24,988 bases of DNA, from NCBI GenBank assembly GCA_002684605.1, contig NYVM01000035.1, positions 14,386-39,373 of the forward strand. The letters are read 5' to 3'. Of the stretch, positions 1 through 8,680 are shown piece by piece (position 1 is the first letter of the stretch; each line of letters begins with the position of its first letter). The notes under the pieces are model-generated. The model was not told where the DNA came from. It ran no database searches and saw only the letters and a program-made list of their open reading frames with translations. This stretch comes from Candidatus Pelagibacterales bacterium (GTDB taxonomy: Bacteria > Pseudomonadota > Alphaproteobacteria > TMED109). The translations under genes were made by a program, and so were the position numbers.

Positions 1-263
1 GATAAACCGCCTATATATTCTACTTTAGGTTTTTTCATCAATTCTAAAAACTGTCTTGCATAAGCAGAAAGACTCTCAACATATCTTCTTTGACCTTCTG
101 CATATATTGTATCAAAGGCTAGAGATGATTTCCCACTTCCAGAAACTCCTGTAAAAACAATTAACTTATTTTTTGGTATATCTAAATTAATATTTTTTAA
201 ATTATTTTCGCAAGCGCCTATTATTTTTAAAAAATTTGAGTTTATAGACTTGTTATTGGACAT
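1..263 (-). CDS. uvrA: UvrA, excinuclease ABC subunit A (N-terminal part, cut by window edge)
   Basis: Only the first 87 codons are inside the window. UvrA is the ATP-dependent DNA damage sensor of nucleotide excision repair and loads UvrB at lesions. The minus-strand frame opens with ATG (263-261), reaches the first Walker A motif [20 protein letters not shown] and continues with [18 protein letters not shown], which is diagnostic for UvrA. An AAGG-type ribosome site lies just upstream. The gene is divergent from ssb, a common alphaproteobacterial arrangement, and shares a 104-bp spacer with it. I see no alphaproteobacterial LexA box (GTTC-N7-GTTC) in that spacer. Identity is very secure from sequence alone. 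Confidence 0.97.
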   Translation of the reverse strand, partial: MSNNKSINSNFLKIIGACENNLKNINLDIPKNKLIVFTGVSGSGKSSLAFDTIYAEGQRRYVESLSAYARQFLELMKKPKVEYIGGL

Positions 264-327
264 AATATTACCTTATAATATTTATATTTATTTATATAAA
301 GCAGTTGTGTAAACTTAGCGAGTTTTG

Positions 328-336
328 TGTTATAAT
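328..336 (+). promoter_or_regulatory. Extended -10 promoter of ssb
   Basis: TGTTATAAT gives an ideal TATAAT preceded by the TGn extension, 31 bases before the ssb start. No good -35 lies at 17 bp; the nearest TTG-type hexamer (TTGTGT, 305-310) is 20 bp away. TTGTGT recurs at 325-330, so the two copies are 20 bp apart, about two helical turns. An extended -10 promoter can work without a -35. Assignment is by consensus match only. Confidence 0.6.
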
Positions 337-367
337 ATATATATAATTTATTATGTAAGGAGTAATT

Positions 368-850
368 ATGTCAGGAAGTGTAAATAAAGTAATATTAATT
401 GGAAATGTTGGGCAAGACCCTGAAATTAGATCCTTTCAGACTGGTGGAAAAGTATGTAATTTATCTATTGCGACGAGTGAGAGATGGAAAGATAGAGAAA
501 CTAAAGAACAAAAAGAGAGGACTCAATGGCATAGAGTAGTTGTATTTAATGAACCCTTAATAAATTTGATTGAAATGTATGTTAAAAAGGGTTCAAAATT
601 ATTTATAGAGGGGCAGCTAGAAACCAGAAAGTGGACAGATGCATCGGGACAAGAAAAGTATTCTACCGAAGTTGTTCTGAGAGCTTATAAAGGTGAACTC
701 ACATTTCTAGATAGTAGATCTAATAATAATGATAATGACTCTTTTCAGTCCAATAACCAGTCTAATGAAATAAAAAACACTGAAGTAAATCAAGTAGTTA
801 ACGAAGCTTCTGGAATAGATTCTGATATTGAGGACGATATTCCTTTTTAG
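368..850 (+). CDS. ssb: Single-stranded DNA-binding protein
   Basis: SSB coats single-stranded DNA during replication, repair and recombination and recruits partner proteins through its acidic tail. The 160-residue product starts MSGSVNKVILIGNVGQDPE, with the OB fold over roughly residues 5-110 (WHRVVVF, GSKLFIEGQLETRKW). A Gln/Asn-rich disordered linker follows, and the protein ends in the conserved acidic tip EDDIPF that binds partners. Length is normal for alphaproteobacteria. ATG is preceded by AAGGAG at 5 nt, the best ribosome site in this part of the window. uvrA lies divergently and gyrA follows 83 bp downstream with its own promoter. Confidence 0.97.
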   Translation: MSGSVNKVILIGNVGQDPEIRSFQTGGKVCNLSIATSERWKDRETKEQKERTQWHRVVVFNEPLINLIEMYVKKGSKLFIEGQLETRKWTDASGQEKYSTEVVLRAYKGELTFLDSRSNNNDNDSFQSNNQSNEIKNTEVNQVVNEASGIDSDIEDDIPF

Positions 851-871
851 AATCAAAATGTTGTCTATAGC

Positions 872-900
872 TTGATCTTATACACTAAATATAGTATAAA
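872..900 (+). promoter_or_regulatory. Predicted sigma-70 promoter of gyrA
   Basis: TTGATC (872-877), a 17-bp spacer and TATAAA (895-900) form a good housekeeping promoter in the ssb-gyrA gap. It would start transcription near 907, about 27 bases before the gyrA start. Prediction rests on consensus and spacing. Confidence 0.6.
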
Positions 901-933
901 AAATTACTATTTTATATATTAAGGATTATAATT

Positions 934-3705
934 TTGGCAGGACCAGATGATACAGATATTCCTAAAGAAAATGATGACCAAGATCCTAAGCCTTTAGCTA
1001 GCAAAGAAGGTATATTACCTGTAACTATATCCGATGAAATGCGCAAGTCTTACTTAGAATACGCTATGAGTGTTATAGTAAGTAGGGCTTTACCGGATGT
1101 TAGAGATGGTCTTAAGCCAGTTCATAGAAGAATACTGTATGCTATGAAAGAGGGTGGCTATCATTGGAACAGACCTTACAGAAAGTCTGCTAGAGTTGTA
1201 GGCGACGTTATGGGTAAATATCATCCCCATGGTGATAATGCTATATATGACTCAATGGTAAGAATGGCACAAAATTTCTCTATGAGTTTAAAGCTATTAG
1301 ATGGTCAAGGAAATTTTGGCTCTATGGATGGAGATCCTCCAGCGGCAATGCGTTATACAGAAGTGAGAATGGACCAAGCTTCTACAATGTTGATAGATGA
1401 TATAGATAAAAATACTATAGACTACCAAGATAATTATGATAATTCGACCAGAGAGCCAACAGTTTTACCTGCAAAATATCCTAATCTATTAGTTAATGGA
1501 GCAGGTGGAATAGCAGTAGGAATGGCTACCAACATACCTCCACATAATTTAGGTGAAATAATTGATGGCTGCTTAGCTATTATAGAAGATCCTTCAATAT
1601 CTTCTGTTGACTTGCTGGAAATTATACCTGGGCCAGATTTTCCTACAGGTGCACAAATAATTGGTAAATCTGGTATTAGGTCTGCTTTTGAAACTGGTAG
1701 AGGTTCTATTGTCATGAGAGGCAAAACATCTATAGAAAATGTTAGAAAAGACAGGGAGGCCATAATAATATCTGAAGTGCCTTATCAAGTTAATAAAGCA
1801 AGAATGATAGAACAAATAGCAGATGCAGTGAAAAATAAACATATAGAAGGAATATCAGACCTTCGCGATGAATCTGATAGAGTTGGAGTTAGAGTTGTAA
1901 TTGAGTTGAAAAGGGATGCTACAGCAGAAGTTGTACTTAACCAAATATATAAACATTCGCCTTTACAAACATATTTCGGAGTAAATATGTTGGCATTAAA
2001 TGGAGGTAGACCAGAGCAACTTAGTACTAGACAGGTATTAGATCTTTTTTTAACTTTTAGAGAAGAAGTTATTACAAGAAGAACTCTTTTTGAATTAGAA
2101 AAAGCTCGAGATAGAGCAAATACATTGGTAGGTTTAGCGTTAGCTGTTGCAAATATAGATGAAGTAATAAAATTAATAAAATCTTCAAAAGATTCTGAAG
2201 AAGCAAAAAAATTATTGCTAGAAAAAAAATGGCAAGCTAGTGATATAGCAGATTTAATTACATTGATAGGTGATCCTAATGATAAGTCTGATGAGAATGG
2301 TTTATATAAATTATCCATACATCAAGCAAAAGCAATTTTAGAATTGAGGCTACAAAGATTAACAGGTTTAGAACGTGAAAAAATAGTAGAAGAATTAAAG
2401 GAAATCGTAACAAGTATTGTAGAGTATTTATCTATTTTAAGGTCAAGAAGTAGATTAATGAGTATAATGAAAGATGAATTTATTCAAATTAAGGAACAAT
2501 TTTCTGTTCCAAGAAGGACAGAAATTTTAGATATTGAATTGAATCAAGATGTTGAATCTTTAATTGAAAGAGAAGATATGGTTGTTACACTGACCAACTC
2601 TGGATATGTTAAACGAACTACTTTAAGTACTTATAGAGCTCAGAAGAGAGGTGGCAAAGGAAGAGCTGCCATGTCAATAAAAGATGAAGACTTCATTAGG
2701 CAAGTTTTTGTTTTAAATACTCACGACCCAGTATTGTTTTTTACAAATACAGGAATGGTCTATGAGCTTAAAGTATATAAACTTCCATTAGGAAATCCTC
2801 AAGCAAAAGGAAGGCCTATAATTAACCTTTTACCTTTAAGTGAAGGAGAACAGGTTACTACGATGATGCCATTACCTGAGAATGAAGATGATCCTCCAGA
2901 TTTGATGTTTGCAACAAAATCAGGCAATGTAAGAAGAAATCCATTATCAGATTTTTCTAATATAAAATCTAATGGTAAAATTGCTATGAAGCTAATTGAT
3001 GGAGATTCATTAGTGGGAGTTGTCCCTTGTAGAGAAAATGATGATATATTATTATCAGCTAGTCTAGGTAAGTGCATGAGATTTAGATCAAATGATGTAA
3101 GGTTATTTAAAGGAAGAGGATCAATTGGTGTAAGAGGAATAAGGCTTAAACAAGAAGATTATGTAATATCTATTTCAGTATTAAAGCATATAGAGGCCGA
3201 TACTGATATTAAAACTTTATACTTAAAAGCAGCTGGTGCTAAGAGAAGGGGTGATGCTCAAGATTATATTGAGGAAGAACAATTTGAATTAATGAATAAT
3301 GATGATCAGTTTATATTAACGATATCCGAAAATGGTTTTGGTAAAAGAACATCTGCGTATGAATATAGAATAACAAATAGAGGTGGCCAAGGAATTATAA
3401 ATATTGAAACTTCAGAGAGAAATGGACCTGTAATTGCATCATTTTTAGTAGAAGATAGTGATGATGTAATGCTGGTTACAAATGCAGGAAGGATGATAAG
3501 ATCTCCTGTGAATGATATTAGGATAGCTTCTCGTAATACACAAGGGGTAACATTGTTTTCTATAGATAAAGGAGAAAAAGTAGTTTCAGTAACTGCTATA
3601 TCTGCAGTAGAAGATGAACAAAATGAAAATTTAGATAAAGAATCTGAAGAAATTAATGATTCTGATGATGTTTCTATTGTTAAGGAAGGTAATAAAGATG
3701 ATTAA
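934..3705 (+). CDS. gyrA: DNA gyrase subunit A
   Basis: GyrA is the DNA-cleaving subunit of the A2B2 gyrase that introduces negative supercoils. The 923-residue product has the breakage-reunion domain first (about residues 30-520), with active-site Tyr141 in [10 protein letters not shown], then the beta-pinwheel wrapping domain with a GyrA-box QKRGGKG at 570-576, which separates it from ParC. The tail is acidic. The quinolone-determining segment reads [10 protein letters not shown]: Asn102 sits where E. coli has Ser83, while Asp106 matches Asp87. The start is TTG with AAGGA 8 nt upstream; no ATG competes before the conserved region. The 3' end overlaps coaD by 8 nt (ATGATTAA), suggesting translational coupling. 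Confidence 0.97.
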   Translation: MAGPDDTDIPKENDDQDPKPLASKEGILPVTISDEMRKSYLEYAMSVIVSRALPDVRDGLKPVHRRILYAMKEGGYHWNRPYRKSARVVGDVMGKYHPHGDNAIYDSMVRMAQNFSMSLKLLDGQGNFGSMDGDPPAAMRYTEVRMDQASTMLIDDIDKNTIDYQDNYDNSTREPTVLPAKYPNLLVNGAGGIAVGMATNIPPHNLGEIIDGCLAIIEDPSISSVDLLEIIPGPDFPTGAQIIGKSGIRSAFETGRGSIVMRGKTSIENVRKDREAIIISEVPYQVNKARMIEQIADAVKNKHIEGISDLRDESDRVGVRVVIELKRDATAEVVLNQIYKHSPLQTYFGVNMLALNGGRPEQLSTRQVLDLFLTFREEVITRRTLFELEKARDRANTLVGLALAVANIDEVIKLIKSSKDSEEAKKLLLEKKWQASDIADLITLIGDPNDKSDENGLYKLSIHQAKAILELRLQRLTGLEREKIVEELKEIVTSIVEYLSILRSRSRLMSIMKDEFIQIKEQFSVPRRTEILDIELNQDVESLIEREDMVVTLTNSGYVKRTTLSTYRAQKRGGKGRAAMSIKDEDFIRQVFVLNTHDPVLFFTNTGMVYELKVYKLPLGNPQAKGRPIINLLPLSEGEQVTTMMPLPENEDDPPDLMFATKSGNVRRNPLSDFSNIKSNGKIAMKLIDGDSLVGVVPCRENDDILLSASLGKCMRFRSNDVRLFKGRGSIGVRGIRLKQEDYVISISVLKHIEADTDIKTLYLKAAGAKRRGDAQDYIEEEQFELMNNDDQFILTISENGFGKRTSAYEYRITNRGGQGIINIETSERNGPVIASFLVEDSDDVMLVTNAGRMIRSPVNDIRIASRNTQGVTLFSIDKGEKVVSVTAISAVEDEQNENLDKESEEINDSDDVSIVKEGNKDD

Positions 3706-4195
3706 ACGAGTAGGTTTATATCCCGGTTCATTTGACCCAATTACTAATGGACATATTGATATAATTAAGAGGTCATTAAGAGTTGTGGATAAGTTAGTAA
3801 TTGGCATAGCTGTTAATGTAGGAAAGACTGGCCTCTTTAGCTTAAGAGAGAGAGAAAATTTAGTCATATCTGATATTAAAAAGCTTGGATTAGAAGAATT
3901 AGTAGAGGTTAGGTCATTTGAAGGCTTGCTTGTAAATTATGCAAAAAAAATTGATGCAAAAATAATTATTAGAGGTTTAAGAGCAGTTACAGACTTTGAA
4001 TATGAGTTCCAAATGACAGGAATGAATTCTCGATTAGATTCAAATATTGAAACTGTTTTTTTAATGGCTAGTGAAAATCAGCAGTTTATATCCTCCAGAT
4101 TAGTAAAAGAAATATTTATGTTTGGTGGAGATATTTCTAGCTTTGTTTCTTCTAATGTGCTTAAAGAAATGAAATTACAAAAATTAAATAAATAA
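3698..4195 (+). CDS. coaD: Phosphopantetheine adenylyltransferase
   Basis: CoaD transfers AMP from ATP to 4'-phosphopantetheine to give dephospho-CoA, the penultimate step of coenzyme A synthesis, in the cytoplasm. The 165-residue product begins [19 protein letters not shown]; the nucleotidyltransferase T/HxGH motif is TNGH at 16-19. Further family signatures are [12 protein letters not shown] and the ISSxxVKE type ATP-binding motif (ISSRLVKE). I chose ATG 3698 over an in-frame ATG at 3656: it gives the family's usual N-terminus and length, it follows an AAGGAAGG ribosome site, and the upstream frame would only read inside gyrA. Confidence 0.96.
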   Translation: MIKRVGLYPGSFDPITNGHIDIIKRSLRVVDKLVIGIAVNVGKTGLFSLRERENLVISDIKKLGLEELVEVRSFEGLLVNYAKKIDAKIIIRGLRAVTDFEYEFQMTGMNSRLDSNIETVFLMASENQQFISSRLVKEIFMFGGDISSFVSSNVLKEMKLQKLNK

Positions 4196-4204
4196 GGGTT
4201 TGAT

Positions 4205-4750
4205 ATGTTTTTTAAATTAAATAATTTTTATAAAGTTATATTTATAATATTTACTATGATTGGATATACTATGACTACAGAAGCAAATGACAATACTTTA
4301 CTTTTAGAATTAAAAGATGGAATTGTAACTATTGAAATGAAGCCAGAAGTTGCACCAAACCATGTTGCTAGAATAAAGGAACTTGTTAATAGTGGCTTTT
4401 ATGACGGATTAAAATTTCATAGAGTGATAGCTGGTTTTATGGCTCAGACAGGTGACCCTCTTGGGAATGGAACAGGTGGATCTGGTAAGAATTTAAATGC
4501 TGAGTTTAATAATGAAAGACATATTAGAGGTACTCTTTCGATGGCAAGAGCCCAAGATCCTAACAGTGCAGATAGTCAATTTTTTATATGTTTAGATGAT
4601 GCGCCGCACTTAAACGGTCAATATACTGTTTGGGGTCAGGTAATTGATGGTATGGAGTATGTAGATGGTATTAAAAAAGGTGAAGGCAATAATGGATCAA
4701 TTATTGGAGAACCAGATACCATCATTTCTATTAAAATCAAAAGTAATTAA
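4205..4750 (+). CDS. Secreted cyclophilin-type peptidyl-prolyl cis-trans isomerase
   Basis: This is a proline isomerase that assists folding, most likely in the periplasm. The 181-residue product has an N-terminal hydrophobic signal-like segment (about residues 8-25) and then a full cyclophilin domain. Catalytic Arg73 (FHRVI), Phe78 and Gln81 (FMAQTGD) are present, as is the SMARAQDPNSADSQFFI segment. The position of human CypA Trp121 is His here (APHLNGQYTVWG), so cyclosporin sensitivity is unlikely; bacterial members often differ there. The gene follows coaD by 9 bp with an AAGGG ribosome site. It is between PpiA- and PpiB-like, so no symbol is assigned. Confidence 0.92.
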   Translation: MFFKLNNFYKVIFIIFTMIGYTMTTEANDNTLLLELKDGIVTIEMKPEVAPNHVARIKELVNSGFYDGLKFHRVIAGFMAQTGDPLGNGTGGSGKNLNAEFNNERHIRGTLSMARAQDPNSADSQFFICLDDAPHLNGQYTVWGQVIDGMEYVDGIKKGEGNNGSIIGEPDTIISIKIKSN

Positions 4751-4765
4751 TAAAGTCATATAAAA

Positions 4766-5794
4766 TTGGATATTGATGCTTTTGATTTTGTATTACCAAA
4801 GCATTTAATAGCTCAAAAATCGGTTTATCCTGCAGATAAATCTAGGATGCTTTTTATTTCAGATAATGTAATAAAAGACCACACTACTATGGATTTAGCT
4901 AAGTTATTAAAACCTGGTGATCTAATAGTAGTAAATAATACTAAAGTGATAAACTCAAGAATTATTGGGCTTTTAAAATTAAAAACTCTGTCTATTACTA
5001 TGTTGGATGAGAGTAGTGAAGGTGTATGGGAGGCTTTAGTAAAAGGATCTAAAAAATTAAAGGTAGGAGATAAAGTTAAGCTGCCTAATAATATATGTAT
5101 TAATGTAAAAAAAAAAGGTGAAAGAGGATTAATATATTTTTATGTTCATATGAGTAAATTAGAATTTATTGAATATTTAAATTTAAATGGTGAATTACCT
5201 CTTCCACCTTATATTAAAGTTAATGATACAAATCAGTCAGAAATAAACTATCAAACTTTATTTGCTAAAAATTATGGTGCAGTTGCAGCTCCAACAGCAG
5301 GGCTTCATTTTACAGAAAATTTAAAAAATAATTTATGTAATAATAAAATAGATATTGTAGAAATAACTTTACATGTGGGGTCAGGAACTTTTTTGCCCGT
5401 TGAGGTTAGTGATATATCAAAGCATATTATGCATAATGAGTTTTATCAAATAGATAAAGATACAGCTGATAAAATAAATAAAACAAAAGCAGCTGGAGGA
5501 AGGGTCATTGCTGTAGGTACTACTGTATTAAGAGCATTAGAATCTTCAATAAAGGGCAATAAAATACAACCCTATTCTGGGAATACTAATATATTTATAT
5601 CTCCTGGCTATAAAGTTAGATCTAGTGACTACTTATTAACAAATTTTCATTTGCCTAAATCAACTTTATTTATATTAACCTGCGCTTATGCTGGAATAGA
5701 AAAAATGCATGATGCATATAAGCATGCTATTGAGGAAGGTTATAGGTTTTACTCTTTAGGTGATGCATGTTTAATTAAAAAGGCTGATCAATAA
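4766..5794 (+). CDS. queA: tRNA preQ1(34) S-adenosylmethionine ribosyltransferase-isomerase
   Basis: QueA transfers and isomerises the ribosyl group of S-adenosylmethionine onto preQ1 at tRNA wobble position 34, giving epoxyqueuosine. The 342-residue product has the family's opening (DAFDFVLPKHLIAQ), and the conserved AAPTAGLHFT and LHVGSGTFLPV segments in the catalytic domain. Length is normal. The predicted start is TTG (4766), giving MDIDAFDFVLP, which matches QueA N-termini; no ATG fits. The ribosome site is weak. Its stop overlaps the tgt start by one base (TAATG), so the two queuosine enzymes are translationally coupled. Confidence 0.96.
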   Translation: MDIDAFDFVLPKHLIAQKSVYPADKSRMLFISDNVIKDHTTMDLAKLLKPGDLIVVNNTKVINSRIIGLLKLKTLSITMLDESSEGVWEALVKGSKKLKVGDKVKLPNNICINVKKKGERGLIYFYVHMSKLEFIEYLNLNGELPLPPYIKVNDTNQSEINYQTLFAKNYGAVAAPTAGLHFTENLKNNLCNNKIDIVEITLHVGSGTFLPVEVSDISKHIMHNEFYQIDKDTADKINKTKAAGGRVIAVGTTVLRALESSIKGNKIQPYSGNTNIFISPGYKVRSSDYLLTNFHLPKSTLFILTCAYAGIEKMHDAYKHAIEEGYRFYSLGDACLIKKADQ

Positions 5795-6924
5795 TGTCTA
5801 TTTCATTTAAAATTAATAATAAGGATAAATTAGCTAGAAGCGGGCTACTTAAGACTGCACATGGTGATGTTAATACCCCAGTTTTTATGCCTGTAGGGAC
5901 CTATGGAGCAGTTAAAGGTATCAATCCAAAAGATTTAAATAGCTTAGGTTCTGAAATTATATTGTCTAACACCTATCACTTAATGGAAAGGCCAGGAAAG
6001 GATATAATATCTAGCCTAGGTGGTTTAAGATCATTCATGGGTTGGGATGGTCCTATATTGACTGATTCCGGGGGGTTTCAGGTTATGTCCTTACAAAATA
6101 TGGCTAAAATTGATAATAATGGAGTAACTTTTAAGTCACATTTAGATGGAAGCCTAATTAGATTAACGCCAAAGGATTCTATAGATATGCAGAAGGCTTT
6201 AGATTCTACTATCACTATGGTATTTGATGAGTGCACTTCATATCCAGCTACCCATGAAGTTGCTTCAAAATCTATGGAACTTTCTATGCAGTGGGCTAAA
6301 GTATGTAGAAAAGAGTTTATTGATAGAGAAGGGTATGGTTTATTTGGAATAGTGCAAGGTTCTACATTTAATGATTTAAGAAATATTTCATCGGAAGCTC
6401 TTATAAATATAGGTTTTGATGGTTACGCCATAGGAGGACTAGCTGTAGGTGAAGGTCATGAAGAAATGATAAAGACATTAAAATCAAGTATAAATTTTCT
6501 CCCAGAAAAAAGCCCTCGGTATTTAATGGGGGTAGGCTATCCATTAGATATTATTGAGGCAGTTCGATTAGGTGTAGATATGTTTGATTGTGTAATACCT
6601 ACGAGATCTGGAAGAACTGGCAAAGTTTTTACAAAAAGAGGAAGTCTCAATATCAAAAATGCTAGGCATAAAAATGATCCAAGGCCTATTGAAGATAATT
6701 GTTCCTGCCCAGTTTGTTCTAATAACGTTTCAAGAGCATATTTATATCATTTATTTAATACAAAGGAAATGTTAGGTACATCGTATTTAACTCTTCATAA
6801 TATAAACCATTATTTAAAACTTATGGAGAATTTAAGAGAAGCTATAAGAAATAATAATTATGATGAGACTGCAGAAATGTTACTAAACCAATATAAAGTA
6901 GGAGATATTGAAATATATAATTAA
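5794..6924 (+). CDS. tgt: tRNA-guanine transglycosylase
   Basis: Tgt exchanges guanine-34 for preQ1 in tRNAs for Asp, Asn, His and Tyr, the step before QueA. The 376-residue TIM barrel shows ILTDSGGFQVMSL with the acid/base Asp91, the substrate-specificity stretch VQGSTFNDLR and GGLAVGEGHEEM, and nucleophile Asp265 in GVDMFDCVIPTRSGRTG. The zinc site is CSCPVC (Cys303, 305, 308) with a His near 335 in LTLHNINHYL. All expected residues are intact. It is the last protein gene of the core operon; the tRNA-Lys gene follows 50 bp on and could be co-transcribed. Confidence 0.97.
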   Translation: MSISFKINNKDKLARSGLLKTAHGDVNTPVFMPVGTYGAVKGINPKDLNSLGSEIILSNTYHLMERPGKDIISSLGGLRSFMGWDGPILTDSGGFQVMSLQNMAKIDNNGVTFKSHLDGSLIRLTPKDSIDMQKALDSTITMVFDECTSYPATHEVASKSMELSMQWAKVCRKEFIDREGYGLFGIVQGSTFNDLRNISSEALINIGFDGYAIGGLAVGEGHEEMIKTLKSSINFLPEKSPRYLMGVGYPLDIIEAVRLGVDMFDCVIPTRSGRTGKVFTKRGSLNIKNARHKNDPRPIEDNCSCPVCSNNVSRAYLYHLFNTKEMLGTSYLTLHNINHYLKLMENLREAIRNNNYDETAEMLLNQYKVGDIEIYN

Positions 6925-6974
6925 AAACACTTGTAATTATCTCTATGATTTTGTATTTCCTATATAACTTTTGG

Positions 6975-7050
6975 GGGCCCTTAGCTCAGTTGGTAGAGCA
7001 GCTGACTTTTAATCAGCTTGTCGCAGGTTCGACCCCTGCAGGGCTCACCA
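6975..7050 (+). tRNA. tRNA-Lys(UUU)
   Basis: The 76-nt cloverleaf folds cleanly. The acceptor stem is GGGCCCT with AGGGCTC (one G-U pair), the D-arm is GCTC/GAGC, and the anticodon stem is GCTGA/TCAGC around the loop CTTTTAA. Anticodon TTT lies at 7008-7010. The T-arm is GCAGG/CCTGC with TTCGACC. Discriminator A is followed by an encoded CCA (7048-7050). A TATAAC hexamer at 6963-6968 lies close upstream without a good -35, so read-through from tgt is the likelier source of transcription. Confidence 0.97.
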
Positions 7051-7063
7051 AAGTTAATAAAAA

Positions 7064-7990
7064 TTAGTTATCATATTCAGTTGCTTTATTTACCTTTTCA
7101 TTAACAAATAATTTAAAAATATCTGGTCTAGAATAATGACCTTTTACATCAAAATCATATTGTCCCTTAATAATTTCATTTAAGTCTATTTCTGCTGTCA
7201 ATATTCCTGATTTATTTCTTAAAGGGCCAGCAAGCATCTCTCCTAGAGGAGAAATAATACAAGATCCACCATTCATAAGTACAGTTTTTTTAGTATTACC
7301 CTGTATTGGGTTATAATAATCTGGACAATCTTCTCTAAGTAAATACTGACAAGATGAAAAAACAAAACATCTTCCCTCAAGTGCTGTATGAGTCATAGTA
7401 GATATCCATGTTTCTCTGTCATCTGCTGTTGGTGCGCAATAAAGTTGTATTCCTTTAGAATACATAGCCATTCTCATGAGAGGCATATAATTTTCCCAAC
7501 AGATTACAGAACCAATTTTACCAATAGGTGTGTCTATAACAGGTAGTGTTGAACCATCTCCATACCCCCATACTAATCGTTCCATTGCTGTTGGCATAAC
7601 TTTTCTATGTTTACCAATAAATTCACCCTTTTTTGATATCATTAATACTGTACAATACAATGTTCCATTATCTTTTTCTATTACGCCAATAGACATAATA
7701 ATCTTATTCTTCTTTGCTATGTGGCAAAGTTTTTTATAATAAATACTTTCAAAATCTAGGGCAGAGTTATAATATTTCGCAAACATTTCTCTACCTTCTT
7801 TTGATCTCATTCCTATTCTAGCACCAAAATCTAATCCTTTTGGATAGGCCGATATAAAAGCTTCTGGAAATACTACTAATTCAGCATTCTTATTAGCTGC
7901 TTTTTGCGATAAATCTTCAACTTTTTCTATTGTCTTTTCTATGTTAAAAACTACTGGACTGTCTTGTACTACTGCTGCAATAAAAGTCAT
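7064..7990 (-). CDS. Nitrilase-superfamily carbon-nitrogen hydrolase, nitrilase branch
   Basis: Enzymes of this branch hydrolyse organic nitriles to carboxylic acids and ammonia, or sometimes to amides. The 308-residue product has the Glu-Lys-Cys triad at Glu43 (VFPEAF), Lys130 (KHRKVMPT) and Cys164 (VICWENYMPLMR). CWENYMP and the C-terminal GHYSRPDIF segment mark true nitrilases rather than amidases or carbamoylases. ATG 7990 starts directly on the first beta strand (MTFIAAVVQDSP), with AGGAAA upstream. The natural nitrile cannot be told from sequence; cyanide-detoxifying, aliphatic and aryl nitrilases share these motifs. It converges on tRNA-Lys and diverges from the cache gene across an AT-rich spacer with a large palindrome. 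Confidence 0.9.
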   Translation of the reverse strand: MTFIAAVVQDSPVVFNIEKTIEKVEDLSQKAANKNAELVVFPEAFISAYPKGLDFGARIGMRSKEGREMFAKYYNSALDFESIYYKKLCHIAKKNKIIMSIGVIEKDNGTLYCTVLMISKKGEFIGKHRKVMPTAMERLVWGYGDGSTLPVIDTPIGKIGSVICWENYMPLMRMAMYSKGIQLYCAPTADDRETWISTMTHTALEGRCFVFSSCQYLLREDCPDYYNPIQGNTKKTVLMNGGSCIISPLGEMLAGPLRNKSGILTAEIDLNEIIKGQYDFDVKGHYSRPDIFKLFVNEKVNKATEYDN

Positions 7991-8038
7991 ATATTTTTCC
8001 TAAATATTTATTCTTACTAATATATCATAATTTTATTT

Positions 8039-8066
8039 AATAATTTATAAATATTTATAAATTATT
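8039..8066. repeat. 28-bp perfect AT-only palindrome in a divergent intergenic region
   Basis: The half site AATAATTTATAAAT (8039-8052) is followed directly by its exact reverse complement (8053-8066). Symmetry extends to 8035-8070 with one mismatched pair. It lies between the divergent nitrilase and cache-protein genes, 49 bp before the nitrilase start and 84 bp before the cache gene. That position excludes a terminator for either gene and would suit an operator. All bases are A or T, so chance symmetry in an AT-rich genome must be discounted. Confidence 0.6.
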
Positions 8067-8149
8067 TAATACAGATTGTTTTTAACTTTTTACTAAGATA
8101 TGTTATTAGTTAGAAAACTTTAATAAATTAATAAATAAGGGATAAATGT

Positions 8150-8617
8150 TTGATTAAAGCACCATTAAAAAGTTTAAAATACTTAATTATTGCATCACTA
8201 CTCATAATTTTTTCTAAAATCTCTATAGCCGAAGAATTTGGTACAAAAGAAGAAGCTTTAGAATTACTAGATAGAACAGTTAATTTGGTTAAATATGATA
8301 GAAATAGAGCTCTAGATTTATTTACAAATGGAAGTGGTGGACTACATGTAAAGGATTTGTACCCATTTTGTATGACTGATAAAGGTTTATTATTAGGCCA
8401 TCCGACATTAGAAGGTGGAAATGTTCTAAATTTTGAGGATTCAGAGGGAAAAGCAGTAGGAAAGTCAATGATTGCAGCTGCAAAGTACGGCGAAGTAAAT
8501 GAAGTTGATTTAATGATAGCTAGATTAACAACTGATGATGAAAAGCTCTATAAAAAGACTCAATTAGTCACAAGAGTAGCCAATCTAATTTGTGCAGTTG
8601 GTTTTTATTCTGAATAA
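8150..8617 (+). CDS. Secreted single-Cache-domain protein
   Basis: Cache domains are extracytoplasmic ligand-binding folds, usually the sensor part of chemoreceptors and kinases. This 155-residue protein has a signal peptide (about residues 1-28, ending near SIAEE) and then only the single-Cache type domain, with its helical entry (EEALELLDRTVNLVKYDRNRA), DLYPFCMTDKGLLLGHPT, and a final core strand NLICAVGFY. No kinase, cyclase or methyl-accepting part follows, so it would act as a free periplasmic binding protein; its ligand is unknown. The start is TTG with AAGGG 8 nt upstream; the nearby ATG at 8146 hits a stop after three codons. Such stand-alone proteins are common in Proteobacteria but poorly understood. 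Confidence 0.75.
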   Translation: MIKAPLKSLKYLIIASLLIIFSKISIAEEFGTKEEALELLDRTVNLVKYDRNRALDLFTNGSGGLHVKDLYPFCMTDKGLLLGHPTLEGGNVLNFEDSEGKAVGKSMIAAAKYGEVNEVDLMIARLTTDDEKLYKKTQLVTRVANLICAVGFYSE

Positions 8618-8680
8618 ATTAATTTTTATTATTATTAAATTAATCTTGAAATAATATAAAAATTATTTGAGACTATTTAT

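Noticed and set aside
305..336. Possible SOS (LexA) box between uvrA and ssb
   Set aside because: No GTTC-N7-GTTC repeat and no gammaproteobacterial CTG-N10-CAG box is present; only a TTGTGT repeat remains.
1434..2318. Minus-strand open frames inside gyrA
   Set aside because: They are shadows of the gyrA frame with no family features and no independent start signals.
3656..3697. Longer coaD starting at ATG 3656
   Set aside because: The extra 14 residues lie inside gyrA coding sequence and do not match CoaD N-termini; ATG 3698 has a good ribosome site and the correct start of the protein.
6975..7050. tRNA-Lys as attachment site of an integrated element
   Set aside because: No second copy of the tRNA 3' end, no integrase and no phage genes were seen in the window.
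8618..8680. Short AT inverted repeats between the cache gene and the dioxygenase (TTAATTT/AAATTAA and AAATAAT/ATTATTT)
   Set aside because: Seven-base AT-only stems are expected by chance in this composition, and no T-tract follows.
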